Source: Typhlomys cinereus (lineage: Eukaryota > Chordata > Mammalia > Rodentia > Platacanthomyidae). From it: a stretch of DNA of 64,000 nt. The translations under genes were made by a program, and so were the position numbers. Under the pieces are notes generated by a model, which saw only the letters and a program-made list of their open reading frames with translations, did not search any database and was not told the DNA's origin. The DNA lies in the NCBI GenBank assembly GCA_023101885.1, contig JALPQD010000295.1:496001-560000 (forward strand). The letters run 5' to 3'. Below are positions 1-13,200 of the stretch, piece by piece (the stretch's first letter is position 1; the number at the start of each line of letters is the position of its first letter).

Positions 1-274
1 CGGCTGGCATGGTTCATTCAAATCCTAAAATTAGTAACTGTCACTCAGACAAATCTTACTATCATCTGATTGCAGTCAACTCTACCTCAGACAAAAATAA
101 ACCAGGACTAGTGCTGCATGGGAAATGAAAGGGATGTGGAGGTATAACACAGCCAGACCAGTGAAACCAGCGATGACATTAGTGGACCTCTGGGGAGGAA
201 GAAAGTCTGCAGAGAAACAGGGTGACAGTGCTTGAATAGTTCCCCTGCTTGGATTAGTCCCACAGTTCTTTAAG
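1..274 (-). other. USP46: USP46 3' UTR, first 274 nt only
   Basis: This follows the TAA at 275-277 on the minus strand and runs off the window start. I see no clear polyadenylation signal here, so the 3' end must lie beyond position 1. No interspersed repeat is evident. Confidence 0.75.
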
Positions 275-376
275 TTATTCTCTTGACTGATAGAATAAAA
301 TATATCCAGATTCTGAGTTTTTTGATATATCTGATGTCAGGCCATAGAATTCTTCAATAGCTTGAGCATCTATTTT
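275..376 (-). CDS. USP46: USP46 coding exon 9 (C-terminus)
   Basis: Encodes residues 334-366, from [10 protein letters not shown] to YILFYQSRE, then TAA. The acceptor is a T-rich tract ending CATTGCAG directly before AAA ATA, phase 0. This strand of the catalytic domain closes the fold. The final Glu fits USP46, as USP12 is expected to end in Asp. Confidence 0.97.
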   Translation of the reverse strand, partial: KIDAQAIEEFYGLTSDISKNSESGYILFYQSRE

Positions 377-1093
377 CTGCAATGAAGAAAAAAAATGAAA
401 CGATGTAAGTATTTACTATGATTTCATGGGAATAGAAATCTAATGGAATATACAATAAAATATAAGAAACATCATTTGTTGTTCTTATGCTTAAGGGGAA
501 CACAGGATAAGATTCAGGGGAATGCCACTGGGTCTTTGTACGTCATCGGAGAGGAGCCCAGAGGAGAGACTGGCAGGCACATTAAAGGATTCTCCAGGGA
601 TTGAGGGGGGAGGCACTGGGGGATGGGGAGAGAGGGGTGAGGGGAGGGGGAGCAGGGGGGTCAGGGGGAGGAGGAGGGAGGGAGGGAACCGGTGTATCTA
701 TTAGGTTTGTATGAGCGGAAATAATAATAAAAAATGTTTAAAAAATAATAAAAAAGAAAAAAAAAAGAAACATCATTTGTTACAAAACCACGATTAGGAA
801 CTTTTAGATGGCAAACGCTTAATTCTATAGATCTGACAGGCAGGCATCATTATCTAAATTGCAAATTGCAGGCTGGAGAGTTAAGACTCTGCCTCACAAA
901 CAGAAGGTCCTGAGTTCCGATCCTAGGTCCCGTATAAAAAAACGCTAGGTGGAAACAGCAGCCACCTACACTTCTGGCCCTGGTGGGCGGAACCTGGACA
1001 AATTCCATAGCAAAGCGAAAAGGAGATAGAAGCAATCTAGGATGATTCCCAAAGTCACCCTTGGTCTTCCACAGGGACACACAGTGCCTTCTG

Positions 1094-1135
<42 letters not shown>

Positions 1136-1188
1136 TCTCACACATCACGGTTATTATATGTAAATGGTTTTGATTCTTTTTCTTTTCC

Positions 1189-1236
<48 letters not shown>

Positions 1237-4200
1237 TGTGTGGTGTGTGTGTACACGTGTATTTGCATCTAGGTACATGTACATGAGAACAAATGCATGT
1301 GGAGGCCCAAGGGTGATACTGTGAGTTATAATGGGATAAAATTTAGGAATGCCATGTCTATGATGGATTATTTAACAAGAATTCATTAAGTAACAAGAAT
1401 ACAACTATACTCCGCTCTCTTTTGGTGGAGAACAGAAATCAGTAGAATTTAGTTTCAATAGAAATCTCAAAGGTTTTCAAGTCAAATTACTGGAAAACCT
1501 GCCTATACAATAGCCACTCTCACAATTATCTACACCCTAAACCTAGTGGAAAAGACTCCGTATACCAACCTCTACAATGTCATCATCAAACAAAAGCCAG
1601 AAGCCATGACTCTTCACGATGGTAATGTAATGCCCACGATTAGGACCGCTGGAAGAACAAATGAAAGAAAGTTATTAAGAGAACCTTTATTTCCTTATAA
1701 AACTCTGCTCAGCGGCGACTCCCTAGGACCAAACTCCAACATCATGGAGATTAAGAAACTACCATATGGAGATTCTTTGGTTTGAAAACCCAGATTCCTT
1801 CAGAGGCCAAAAGCCCCGAGATGAGGCCGTTTCTTGCCCTTCAAAAGTTTTGGCTGCCTAAAAAGGCGCTTCTCCAGGACTAGCACACAAATGTTGCTAC
1901 AGCTGTGGTTTGAGTTGACCAAGCTATGTTTAATCCTCACTGCAGAACATGTCAGCATTACTCAGGTGGTACTGGCTTTGATGTAAGATTGAGGGGTTCA
2001 TGGAGAGCAACTGAAGCTCGTCCCCAAGTGGCAGGTTTGGAGTTCTGGCAAAGGAAGGTGAAGCTTCTGGCTGCAGAGGTGAACAGAGTGTTGTTGGAGA
2101 TGCCAGAACTATGGGATACATGCTGTGGATGGCAAAGAATGGAGAGTCAATCTGATTTAGACAAACAATGCTTTTGCAAGTTTGAGCTGTGAAGAGGGTT
2201 GGGACGGCCCAGGATCTTTGACTCTGTAACTACATGAGACTCTGTAACTACATGAGTAACATATGGAATGGATATACAGGATGTAGCATTTAATTTGCTG
2301 GACTTTGGTCTTAATTTTATATATTCTTATTGCATCATGTCACTTCTCTTAATTTGATAGATTCTTATGGTTAAGAGACTTTGAAATTTTAAAATGCTGG
2401 AACAGAATTTTTAATGACATAAAAATATAAAATTTGTCTATGAGAACTTTTAGAGTTTTAGAATTAATAAAAATTAAATGTATTTGTATTATAAGTTACA
2501 CTTAACACCTGTGGGGACAAGGATTGAAGGTTGCAACTCAAAAATGGTACATTTTTGTGTCACGTTGACAAGGAGTGAAATGTCACAGTTAGACGTGTCA
2601 ACTTGACAGTTGAGGGTTTGACCTCTGGGCATATTTGTAGAGAATTAGTAGTCGAATTGAGCCCAAAGAGAACCTTTAGGAGATCATTTAGTTGGTAGGA
2701 AAGGCCCACCCTATAGTGGGCGAACTAGTCCCCAGGCAGGTGAATAAGGTGGAGGAAACTGGTTGAGAAAGTTGGCATCTTTCTGTATACTTGGCCAGAA
2801 TACTAGTCTCGTAAATAAAATTGTTCCTCTCTCAGTTGTTAAATGGTTATGGTATGTTCAATTCCTTCAGCTCTGGGCACTGGTGTGGGCTCTCCTGCCA
2901 AGCTCGACAAAGAATTATAAGTGGACTACTGTAAGGGAATAAACCCTGTTTCCTTAAGCTATTTTGTCAGGATTTTATCAGTAATCAAGTAGGAAGACTA
3001 CTTGTTGATTACTAAACAACCAACAATTGTACGCAAGTTACCAAGAGGGGCATTTTGTGACAGCAGCACAAAAGGGCTTGAGCTACTTGGGGTCCACCAT
3101 GATGACTTCCAAGCAGAGTGCTTGGGGGGGGGGGGAAGCAACCATTACACAAAGCAGTAGAGGAGGTCTCTCTGATCAAGTAGGACCCTTGAAGGAAACG
3201 GGGCGTTGGGGAGTCATGTGACAATATGATGGAAGTTTCTGGACTAGGAGAGAAAAGTAAATGCCTGGGCAAGGGTAATACCCATTGTGTTCATCAAATG
3301 CCTCAGAGGTCAGAAGAGCAGGAACAAAGTATGCCTCAAGGAGGAGAGAAGGAAGAACGAAGAGACAGACTTCAAACTCAGACGGCCAAGAAAATACTGG
3401 GGAATTGGAAGCCATGGCATGATACGACTTACAGTCCAAAGGGATGTGCATATGTTGATGAGTCATACAAGTACAAAGATACACTCCATGCTATAGACAG
3501 AAGGAACTGCTGCTACATGGTTATAGTAGATTTGCACAATACAGAGATTGTAATCCTAAATCTAGAGCTGCTTTTCAATGCACACTAAAGCTGCAAAGTT
3601 GCTCCCTTCCCGCTAGCATTTGCCTTCTTTACACACAAGATAATTCCCGTCTCTCTCCAACCTCACCCCATCACTTCCCACCCCGAGCCCAGCCCCCTCA
3701 CCCTGTCTCTCTTGCATTACCACTCCCATCTGGGTCTTGGCACTTGCTCTAATTGTGCCAGAAACAATCCTCCCCTAAACCTGCCCTTTTGGACCTCACA
3801 GTCCTCTTTTACCTGCCACAGTGAACAACCACGGCCACCAGGTCGTACATGCGGTCCAGGTTCACGGCATCGCTGGAGGTGTTGAAGAGCCGGAGCTCCA
3901 AAGGGAAGACCACCCGGTAAGACAGCTTGGTATACCTGTGGAGCTGTTCCATGTACTTGAACCTCTTTAGGTGGAGGGCCAAAATCATGGGCAGTTTCTT
4001 TACCCTCATCCTAAGAAAGTATGAGACAGAGTCAGCTGTACCCAGTGCCCGCCACAGGACGAGATCGCACAAAGCGGGGCAGGAGGGGTCGAGCACACCC
4101 CCAAACAGCAACAGCCAATTCATCCACGAGAACTGTGAAAGCACCTTGCGACTTACCCTACGACCTTAACCAACTAAAGCACGCCAGTGAAAGTTCGATG

Positions 4201-7200
4201 GTGTCATCTCCATTTGGTCAAAGTGGATGCTCCTGAATGTTGCAATGCTTGTTATCATAACCCTCTGGTTGAGAGGTTTCGAGCAAAGGAAGTTGGGAGG
4301 AAGGCCAGACGAAAGGGTGTCAACAGGACCTCAGATTCTGAGGCCCATCGGAAGGAAGCTCTGGTACATGGATAACGGCATCAGATACCAAGGGTGCCAG
4401 ACTCCTGCTTTCTCATTTGAGCCTGGGGGTCCCGCACCAAAGCTCTCTCACTTGGCATTTAGAAAATGCAGAGGTTGCCTTAGGACTTCTCAAGGACCCC
4501 GGATGACAGCAGCAATCATGTGGTAAAAGAAAGAATTGCTCCGATTGGTCTGAAGCAATTATATAATAAGCACACAGCTTTTGTTTTCACTAAGAGACCC
4601 TTAACGTCCTGGGTCAGCTGTCACGTGGAACAGCTTCTACAGACAATACCCTGGAGAAGGGCTTCCATCTGCTCCCTGCACTTCCCTCCCTGCACTTCCA
4701 CCGTGACGGTGCGCAATCAGCACAAAGGTTGCTCAGCTTGTATGCATTTTCAATATATATTGTTTGAAAAGCACCAATCTAAGAGAATATCTGTTGAATA
4801 ATCTGAAGTAAATGAGCAAACTAAAAACATCGATAAAGTCATGCATGGTGGTGCATGCCTTAAAATCTCATTACTCAGGAGAAAGGTAGGGATGGGGGGG
4901 GCCAAGTTTTGAGCCTGTCTGGGCTACATGGCCCATTGGGCAGACTGTCTTTAAAAAAAAAAAAAGAATAGTAAGAATTACATGAAGCCTCTGCATTGTA
5001 TAGGAAGATACGTCATTTTAAGGTAGAAAGCTTCCGGGCTGAAGAGAACACAACTCCTCACCACACTGGTGGCCCAGATGCTGCAGGCAGACAGGGAACA
5101 TTAAACATGGAAAGAGGAGGCAACAGCTTTGCCCGATGACATGTGGCACCTGCCTACGGCTTTCAGACTTGCACCGTGGCCTGCTGCAGTGGCTGGCCTT
5201 CTCTCAGTATTGACGCAGCCAGGAAAGATGCAGGTGGCCAGGTGGAGGGCCGAGGAGGTGGGGACAGCGATCATTCAGCTCTTGATTCCAACACAGGGGA
5301 GCGACCTTGAACTCTCCAGAACCGAGGTTAATTTAACTCAAGTAAAACTTCCTAGGAAGACTGAAATGTCAAGCTTCTTGGCTTGTAGGGACGGATAATG
5401 AGGAACATCTGGTCATCTGAGATGGTCCAAGAGCTGTAACGGGCAGGTACTGGTTACAAACGTGAGGATGCGTGGGTGCCGCCTCACCAGCTCAGAGCAC
5501 AAGAGCTTTCTTCTCACCTGCCCCATAACTCATGTGTCCCTTGGCTCCCTCATAAGCCTCTCTCGCACAGAGGATTGAAACAAAACCTTTGCTTGCAATA
5601 AAGAAAGCCAATGTCTCCCTGCATTACGCTAGGCATGATTGTCTTCAATCCAAAGTGGGGTGATGATTACATATGACTCCCCACATTTCTCATACTAGCT
5701 GGCAATCAGCAGTATTCAGAATTTTTGAATGAGTGACTAACATAGGAGGCAAATGGACACCTCTCAGAGGACAGCATCCTTCTCTGGGTTGATGAAGAAA
5801 GTCACGGTCACGGACCCGCAAAGCTCCATGAAGCTGAGACCCCTGTCTGCTTCTTTTGTGTCATGCAAGGTCCCCTCCCCAGTTCAGTCTTCACGCACCT
5901 TTTCTGGGCCTCCTGCTTGCTGCAGCATGTCTCACAATAATATTTCTGTTCACTACACAGCGTTTCTGTGTTGCTGAAGTCTCTGCAGAGAAAAATATTT
6001 TCATCCTAAAAAAACCTCAAAAAATACTTAATTTATCCCATTTTAATCCCTTCTGTTACCGGTAGAGTCACCTTAAAGTGAAAGGAAGGAAAACAAAAGA
6101 GCCTTCTGAAGACTAGAGACATGACTGCATCATTAGAGCAAGGCTACACAATTGGGTTATGATTTCACTAGGAAAGGTCTGCAAATGTTGCTTAAGACAG
6201 ACATGATAAGGCCATATCCAGGATCCAGCACTTCCCAAGGCTGAGGCAGGACAGCAAATTCAAGGCCATTCTGGGGTACAAAGTGAGTTTAAAGCTAGCC
6301 TGGAATGACATAGCAAGATCCGGTCTCGAAACAAAACAGAGCAAAGAACTTTACTTAAGGGGACACAGATAGAAACCAGGGTTTCCAACATATTCAGAAC
6401 ACTATTTAGTACAAAATACTTGTGAGCTAAAAATCAAAAAGAAAACAGATATAAAAGAGGGGTAAGTGGGGTCCAAGAAAAAGAAAAGGCAATCATGTAA
6501 AATAAAGAATGGCATTACAGTGTTCATGAAAACTTGTGTCACGGAGGTTCTAGATTCAAAGACCGCAAGACAACAGAGAGTGAAATTAGAACCATACACA
6601 CTGCCCCCGTGTAGATCTAGGAAAACACAAATTGTAGCTCAGTTGGTAGAATGCTTATCTGGTACGCATGGGATCCTGGGTCTAAGTCCCAGCACCACCA
6701 TAAACCAAGCATGGTGCACACGCTTATAATTCCAGCTCTCCAGTAGAGGTAGGCAGGTGGATTGAGGTTCGAGATCATCCCCAGCTATATAGTTCAAGGT
6801 CAGCTTGGGCTGCATGAGACCTAGTTACTAAAAAACAAATAAGCAAACAAACAAATAGAAACTTGTTGGTACCTCTTGCTCCCTACACCCTAAGAACTTT
6901 GACTTGCCTTTTTTTAAAAACTACTTATTTGTTTGTTGTTTAGTGGGTGTGCGTGTGTCCCTAGAGGACCAAGGGTAACTTCCGAATCATCCTGGATTGC
7001 TTCAACCTCCTTTTTGCTTCACTCTGGGATTCTCCAGGCTCCACTTACCAGGGACAGAAGTACAGGCTGCTGGTGTTTTGGCCTGGCGATTTTATGTGGG
7101 ACCTGGGATCCAAACTCAGGACCTTCTGCTTGCAAGGCAGAGTCTTAACCCCTGAGCCATCTCTCCAGCCCTGACTCACCTCTTTAAGAACAAAAGTCAT

Positions 7201-10200
7201 CATGACTGTCTGGTGGACATCCATTTTATCGGAAGGAGCTACCTACCCTGATACCTAGAGCTTTCATTTTCTGAAGGCACTGGCCTTTCCTTCCTTTCTT
7301 ACCTTGGAGAGTTCACGGAGCATTTCTGAGATTTGCTCAAGAAGCCAAAAGAGCATCCGAGACATACTGCGACCCTGCAGCTTTGAAACCCTTTGTGACG
7401 TTCTCTTCCTCGGGACTATCAGTTTTAGTAAATAGAAAATGGCACTTGAACGGTGTTCATACGCTGGACCGCTTTCACAGAACTTATCAACACTGAGTTC
7501 CCACGCTTTTACTGGGGTTCAGGAGAGAGTTAACTATGCTCAGACAGCTGCCAAGCTGACAGGTATGTGTGACTAAGTCCCCTGACCACAGGAGTTAGGC
7601 TGAAAGCACTGTGTGTGATCCCCCTGCCTCAGACACCCACCTGCCACCCGCCAGTGGTTCTCTGCTGCCCTTAGGAATAACTGCTGCCTGACTTCCACCC
7701 CTCCAGTGCACGGCATCAGACTAACCCGATTTCATCCTTTCCTCAGCCCTGGCTCCTTCCCCCTGCTCCCACCACCTCTGGCCTGGGGCACAGGCAGGAG
7801 CTGCTGCTTCCCACCTCTGGGGCGGCTGCGCTGACTATTCAGAGATCAGGAGCCATCCCCTCCTATGGAGGATTTCCTCCGCTGAGGCGCAGGCTTCTGA
7901 GAATGCTACTCTGTACCGCACTAAGGGAAAGGACGGGACAGGAAGGCAAAGAAACCACTTAGTTGAATTTTATTGTGGCTCCAGCTGGCCGGAGGCAGAA
8001 CAGGTCGAAGTTCCAGCTGGTGGTTGTTGGAACAAAAGTGTGGCAAGGAATATTCCAGACATGGACGAAGCCAAGAGAGCAACACTCAGTGGCTGGAGAG
8101 GACAGAGAGTTCGAAACCTCTGGGGCGATGCTAGGAACTTCTGTCTTGGAAACCACAGTAACGGTAATGTCACGGGGGAGGGGTGTAGAGAGATCTCTCT
8201 GGCACTTGGATAAATTATGGAAACATGGAGAAGAGGCTGGAAGGGAGGCACAGAAACACGCTGCTGCTTTCAAAAGGGTCACAATAGCAGTCGAACATTA
8301 TTTTAAGATTCACCATGGGAACGCTCTAATAAGAAATGCATGCCTTTTTAAAAGAAGCTCTAAAACTCTATGGAAACATATACAAGGAAGCCTACCTCTC
8401 TCCCCCATCCCTCCTGGCTCGTGTGTGTGAAAGAGACTATGAGAGGGAGGAAGGGGTCTAACAAGACAGGGTGGAAAGGAAACAAGAGAAGGTAATGGGG
8501 TGGCTGTGATAAGAAAGGAGAAGGGAGGCTTATCTGAAGACAGGAAGGGAACCCAAAAGAGAGGGTGAAAGGGGAGATGGGAACGTAGTAGAGAAAGCAA
8601 ATAATAAAATATTATAATATACATGCATGGAAATGCCATAAAGAAGCCTATCACTTCGTATGTTAACTAAAAAGTTAACAGAAAAAAAGGAATCTGTATG
8701 TCATACACTAGAAAGTACCATGTATCAATAGTAACTGAAACTTAAAATGAAGGCCAGAGAAACAATGCGTGAGCAAAAAAGACAAAATGTGTATGAACTT
8801 AGTACTTAAATAAGTTTCTCCAAACAGGTTGGAAGGGATGTTTCAAAGAAGAATAACTTTCAAGTAGAAAAAGAGCTTTGGTCCTCTACCCCTGGCAATC
8901 TTCCTGGCCGGGAGACGGGGTTTCATGTGACGGGACGATGCGAGAAGGTGGTTTTAAAAGATTGAGGCTTCTTGATGGGAGAGGGGGGATGCTTTCCTCA
9001 ACTGTATACCCACTGTATGCCATCAAAGACAAGCCAGGTGAAACTCAGCGGGCCACACATACAAAAAGACGTGAAAATAAGAGGGAGCCTGGAAGGGAAG
9101 AAGAAGGGTTGTAATGGGAAAAGGAGGGGGGTGGCATTGGGAATTTACGTGTGAAAATACAATAAATTCGCTATATTCATGTATGAAACACTAAGAAATT
9201 AAACAATAAAATGAAAGATTGAGCTCTTCAGGAAAAGCTGCAGATCCTGCGAAAGATCCACAAGGAGACTAGGGCTGGAGGCGGGCAAAACTGGCAAGGA
9301 CCAAACACACAAACCGTCCCAATTCTAAGTCTTTACCGGGGGGCACCTCTGAACTTTTCTGAGGGAAAAAAAGAAAATTTTCTCCTATTTTTCTTAGCAT
9401 GGTTTCTAAGCGTGTTTATTGATAAAGAGTTACCCTGCCAAAGACACAGAACTGAGGCCTGAAATAGGAGCTTCCCGTGACTCATGGATTTTTTACTTTA
9501 CTAGATCTGCACCCTGGATCTCACTGTTACTTACACCATTTCTCTGGAACCAAAGTTCAGTGAGAATATGCTGACATCTCTCACCTAAGGCGGATCTTAC
9601 ATTCCCATCCCACGGCTAGAGCTCCATTTCTTAGCAGTCATTAAAATTGATGAAAGACAGAAATATCGTAAGAGGGAAGTAGATGTGATGTGAAAACTCA
9701 CGATGCTAAATTTTTAAAATGAAGAAAAGAAAATGGAGACGAACCAAATTAAGTCATGAAGGATAAGATCATGGCAATCCTTTGGTTGCAGAGATCTATT
9801 TTTAAAAAAAAAGGCAATGAATCGCTGGCATATTCCATTCCTGGGGTCTCTCTGGCTTCCTCCCAATGAGAAAAGACAGAAGCTGCCACCTTCTAAGGCA
9901 GAGTGATATAAAATTGTGGAGCACTTAGCAGCAATACTAACCTGGACTTCCCAATCAGATGGGAGTCTGGCATGTCTAAAGGCATGTAGAGGCCTCATTG
10001 TCAACTTGACTGGACTTAGAATCACCCAGGAAATATGTCTGCAGGAGTGTATGTGAGGGTGCTTGCTTCCAGAGAAGGTTGACTGAGGAGGGAAGATACA
10101 TGCTGTCTGGGGGTGAGGGGGGATCAGGGGAGTGTCTAGGCCTGAATAAAAAAGAAAAGAAAGGAGAAAGCAAGCTGAACACCAACATCCGTCTCTTCCT

Positions 10201-13200
10201 GCCCATGCCCCTGCCTCCCGCATCCTTTGATGGATGGACAGTGCCCTGGACCATGAACTGAAATCGACCTTTCCTCCCTTAAGTTTTTTTGTTAGCCAGG
10301 TCTTTTATCACAGCCATGAGAAAAGCAACTGAACTGGGACCTACACAGCCGGTGTTACTGCTTCCAACTGCCTGTACCAGGTCTTCATGTGGGCAGGGGA
10401 GGAAACATGGAAACAGAGATCTGGGTTCCACTTCTCCAGGGTGTGGTTTCTGAGAGATCGAACTTGGAGCGAAGCCCTCAGGCCCTTACCTGTCCAATTT
10501 CAGCTCCACAGCCAACACCACCTGCTCTCAAACAGCCCAGAAATGTCCTAAGGGGGGGAAGCAGCACCTTCACAAACCCAAAGTTCCACCAGGAAGGGGA
10601 ATGGCTGAACAAGCCTTCTCCCACCTCCTCATCCGCGGCTTATGTTGGTACCATCTTGACTTTTCCCATCTCATGATCACAAAACTCCAGGGAAATCAAA
10701 AAGGTCTCTTTTTCACAGGAATGCTGAGAAACCATTCTCCAAGCAGAAGCAGGCAGAGAAAAAGAAAGAGACTCTCACTGCCTACAGAAACACTGCAAAC
10801 AAGGAAGGGCAGGACACGCTTGCCAGGGGTTGGGGCCATCAGACCACCCTGACACGGGAAGGTCATCAGCTCCCATGTCACGCGGGGACCTCACCCAGGT
10901 CACCTGAGCCTCACTGTTCCAAACTGACAGAGCTTTGGGATCTACAAGTTGTCCCCAAGCTGTGCGCTGTGGACGGGGAAGCCACTTCCACTCAGCCTGC
11001 ACCAGCACCTCACCGCCCCCTCCTCGAGACCAGCTGCACCCCCATCAGTACATCAATTGCTGCCGTGCACTGCCATTAAAAGGAGGGCTGTCCTAGGGCA
11101 GGCCCACCAGTGTCTGCGGCAGAGACGGGTCTCCAGACCACATCCACTTACTTTTAATGTCTCTTGGGGAAGAAGAAATGAGAGAGAGAGAGAGAGAGAG
11201 AACAAACCATATTGGTTTAAAAGCAGGGAGGATTTTATCTTGAAGAAATACTAGATTTTATTTCCTTCACTTATTTGCCAACGGAATCAAAATCTCTACC
11301 CCAAGCAGAATTCAAGAGGTTACCTCAGACAGTGGGTAATGGAGGTGTTCTGTTCCACATCAACGGAAAGGTCAAGAAAGTCTTCATCTTTGCTACTCAC
11401 CTGGAGAAAAAAAAAAAAAAAGAAAACAAGAAGGGATGTATTACGCCAATTAGACCCAGCAGCTAAAACTTAGCATTATCCAATACGGGACAGCAGTGAG
11501 CGCCCCTCAGTATTGAGAGCCCCCTCAGCAGTGAGCGCCCCTCAGTAGTGAGCACCCCTCAGCAGTGAGCGCCGCCTCTAGCTATGCCGGCTTACCCTGC
11601 CAGAATTATCTCAGGAAAAAAACCAACCCCGCCCCAGACTCAACATCCATCCATGTCCCACGGTAATTCTGATTCAAAACATTAACAACTAAAACTCCAT
11701 CAGATTTCTCTTCTTCGCCGGTCATTTCTGTTTCAACCCAATGAACAAACAAACATGGAGCCCAGATGGAGGGGGGAGAGCAAGAGCCAGAAGTGTCCAC
11801 CAGATGACTGTCCTTTGCTATGTCCAGTGCTGTCTTCCACTGCCTTCCCCCATCTCTGTGTCCACATCAAGCGTGGGGTCAGGGAACTGGCATATTACTA
11901 AACTAACCACTGGCATATCACTAAACTAACCACCATCAAAGGAAGCGGTCATTGCACGCACAGTCCCGGGCTGCCTGAGCTGAGTCCTCTCCCCACAGCC
12001 CCGCGCAATGGGAACCACTCTCAGGCAGCAGCTCACTGGTCCCGGGTGCTCCCAAGCCCTCCACACATCACCCCCACCAGCGCTGGGCCCCGTCCTGTCA
12101 AAGCTCGCTGAGTGACTGCTTCCTTTCCATTCACTCACTGACAACCTGGACTTTCACTGCCTTGTTCTTGCCAGGGATAAAGTGGCTCAGCAGTGAACCT
12201 GAAGAGTTCAATCAGCAGGCAAGAAAATGAAAATCACACTCATCTAGAGGTGTGACCACTGCTATATGACCCCAAATATCAGGAAATTGCCTAAAGAAAT
12301 GTTCAGAGTTGCGAGCACGCTCTTGGATATTGCTGCAGGTATAAGCTGAAATGATTCCTGAGACAAACTGTCCGAATCGGCGTCCTGTCAGTAAAGTGCT
12401 CGGTCAGTAGAGTACCTGTGTGCAAGCACGAGGACCCGAGTTCAAATCCCCAACACTCACTTGACAGCACAGTCGAGCCAGTGTGGCTGAGACCATGGTT
12501 CAGTGAGACCCTGTCTCACAAAGAAAAAGTGGAGCACGAACGAGGACGATGCCCACGGTGACACTGTCGAAAGAGGGAGAACCCACACGTGCCACCAGGC
12601 CACAACCCTCATGTGGAGGTCAGAGGACAACTTTTAGAAGTCAGTTCTCTCTCTCCACCATGTGGGCTTCTGGGGCTTGAACTCAGATTGGTGCAAAGGT
12701 TCCTGCACCCACTGAGCCATCTCACCAGCCCTTGACTTGGGGCTTAACGGTGGTGAAATTTTACTTCCAGGCAGCATGTAACAATGAGAGAGGCTCCTTG
12801 CAGCAGTATCACATTTTAGGGGCGCTGCTGGGGAAACCAGGGATGCTGCTCAGCATCCTGCACACATGGGCAGCCCCACCCCAAGGACAGTCGCCTGACC
12901 CAAATGTCAATAGTCCTGAGCTTCAGAGACTGTTTAAGTGCAAGAAGACATGTGTATCAAAATTGGCCCCATCTGAGGACAGGAAACCTGAGTCCAGTTG
13001 AAAATGAGTAAAGTTCCGTAAGACACAGCACTGGTAGAAAATCTAGGAAAACCTAAAATGTTCATAAATTCATATTTCTAGTCAGAGTGTGGGTCAACGA
13101 AAAACATCACAAACTAACAAACAAAAAACTTAATAGTGGAATGTCCCTAAAGCTCAGGTCAAAGGGGATTTATAGCTTAATTAAATATGATAATAAACAA

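Larger units (their letters stand above)
377..1569 (-). other. USP46: USP46 intron 8
   Basis: 1.19 kb. It holds a G/A-rich stretch (about 500-700) resembling the purine-rich 3' UTR of a rodent L1, an old CA-tailed SINE (871-1133), and a GT microsatellite (1194-1253). About 1254-1569 shows nothing recognised. Confidence 0.9.
1649..3812 (-). other. USP46: USP46 intron 7
   Basis: 2.16 kb. It contains an 18-bp tandem duplication (about 2217-2256), an AT-rich stretch, a MaLR-type solo LTR (2581-2998) and a G12 run (3124-3135). About 3140-3800 is unique-looking sequence with no recognised element. Confidence 0.9.
5983..11323 (-). other. USP46: USP46 intron 5
   Basis: 5.3 kb, repeat-rich. It holds a B1 at about 6205-6340, a B4-type ID+B1 composite at 6628-6850, a CA-family SINE at 6930-7170 (minus), L1 3'-end-like segments at 8430-8680 and 8960-9210, an LTR-like element at 9990-10345, and a GA tract at 11180-11201. 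About 7180-8420 and 10350-11170 show no recognised element. Confidence 0.9.

Noticed and set aside
5981..5984. Alternative exon 6 acceptor two bases downstream (CAGAG)
   Set aside because: It would break the frame with exon 5. The upstream AG restores Arg213.
9714..10223. 169-codon open frame on the minus strand
   Set aside because: It lies largely antisense to a MaLR-type repeat and has no recognised domain.
11491..11577. CRISPR-like array of short repeats
   Set aside because: The units are contiguous with no spacers, and the sequence is mammalian. It is a minisatellite.
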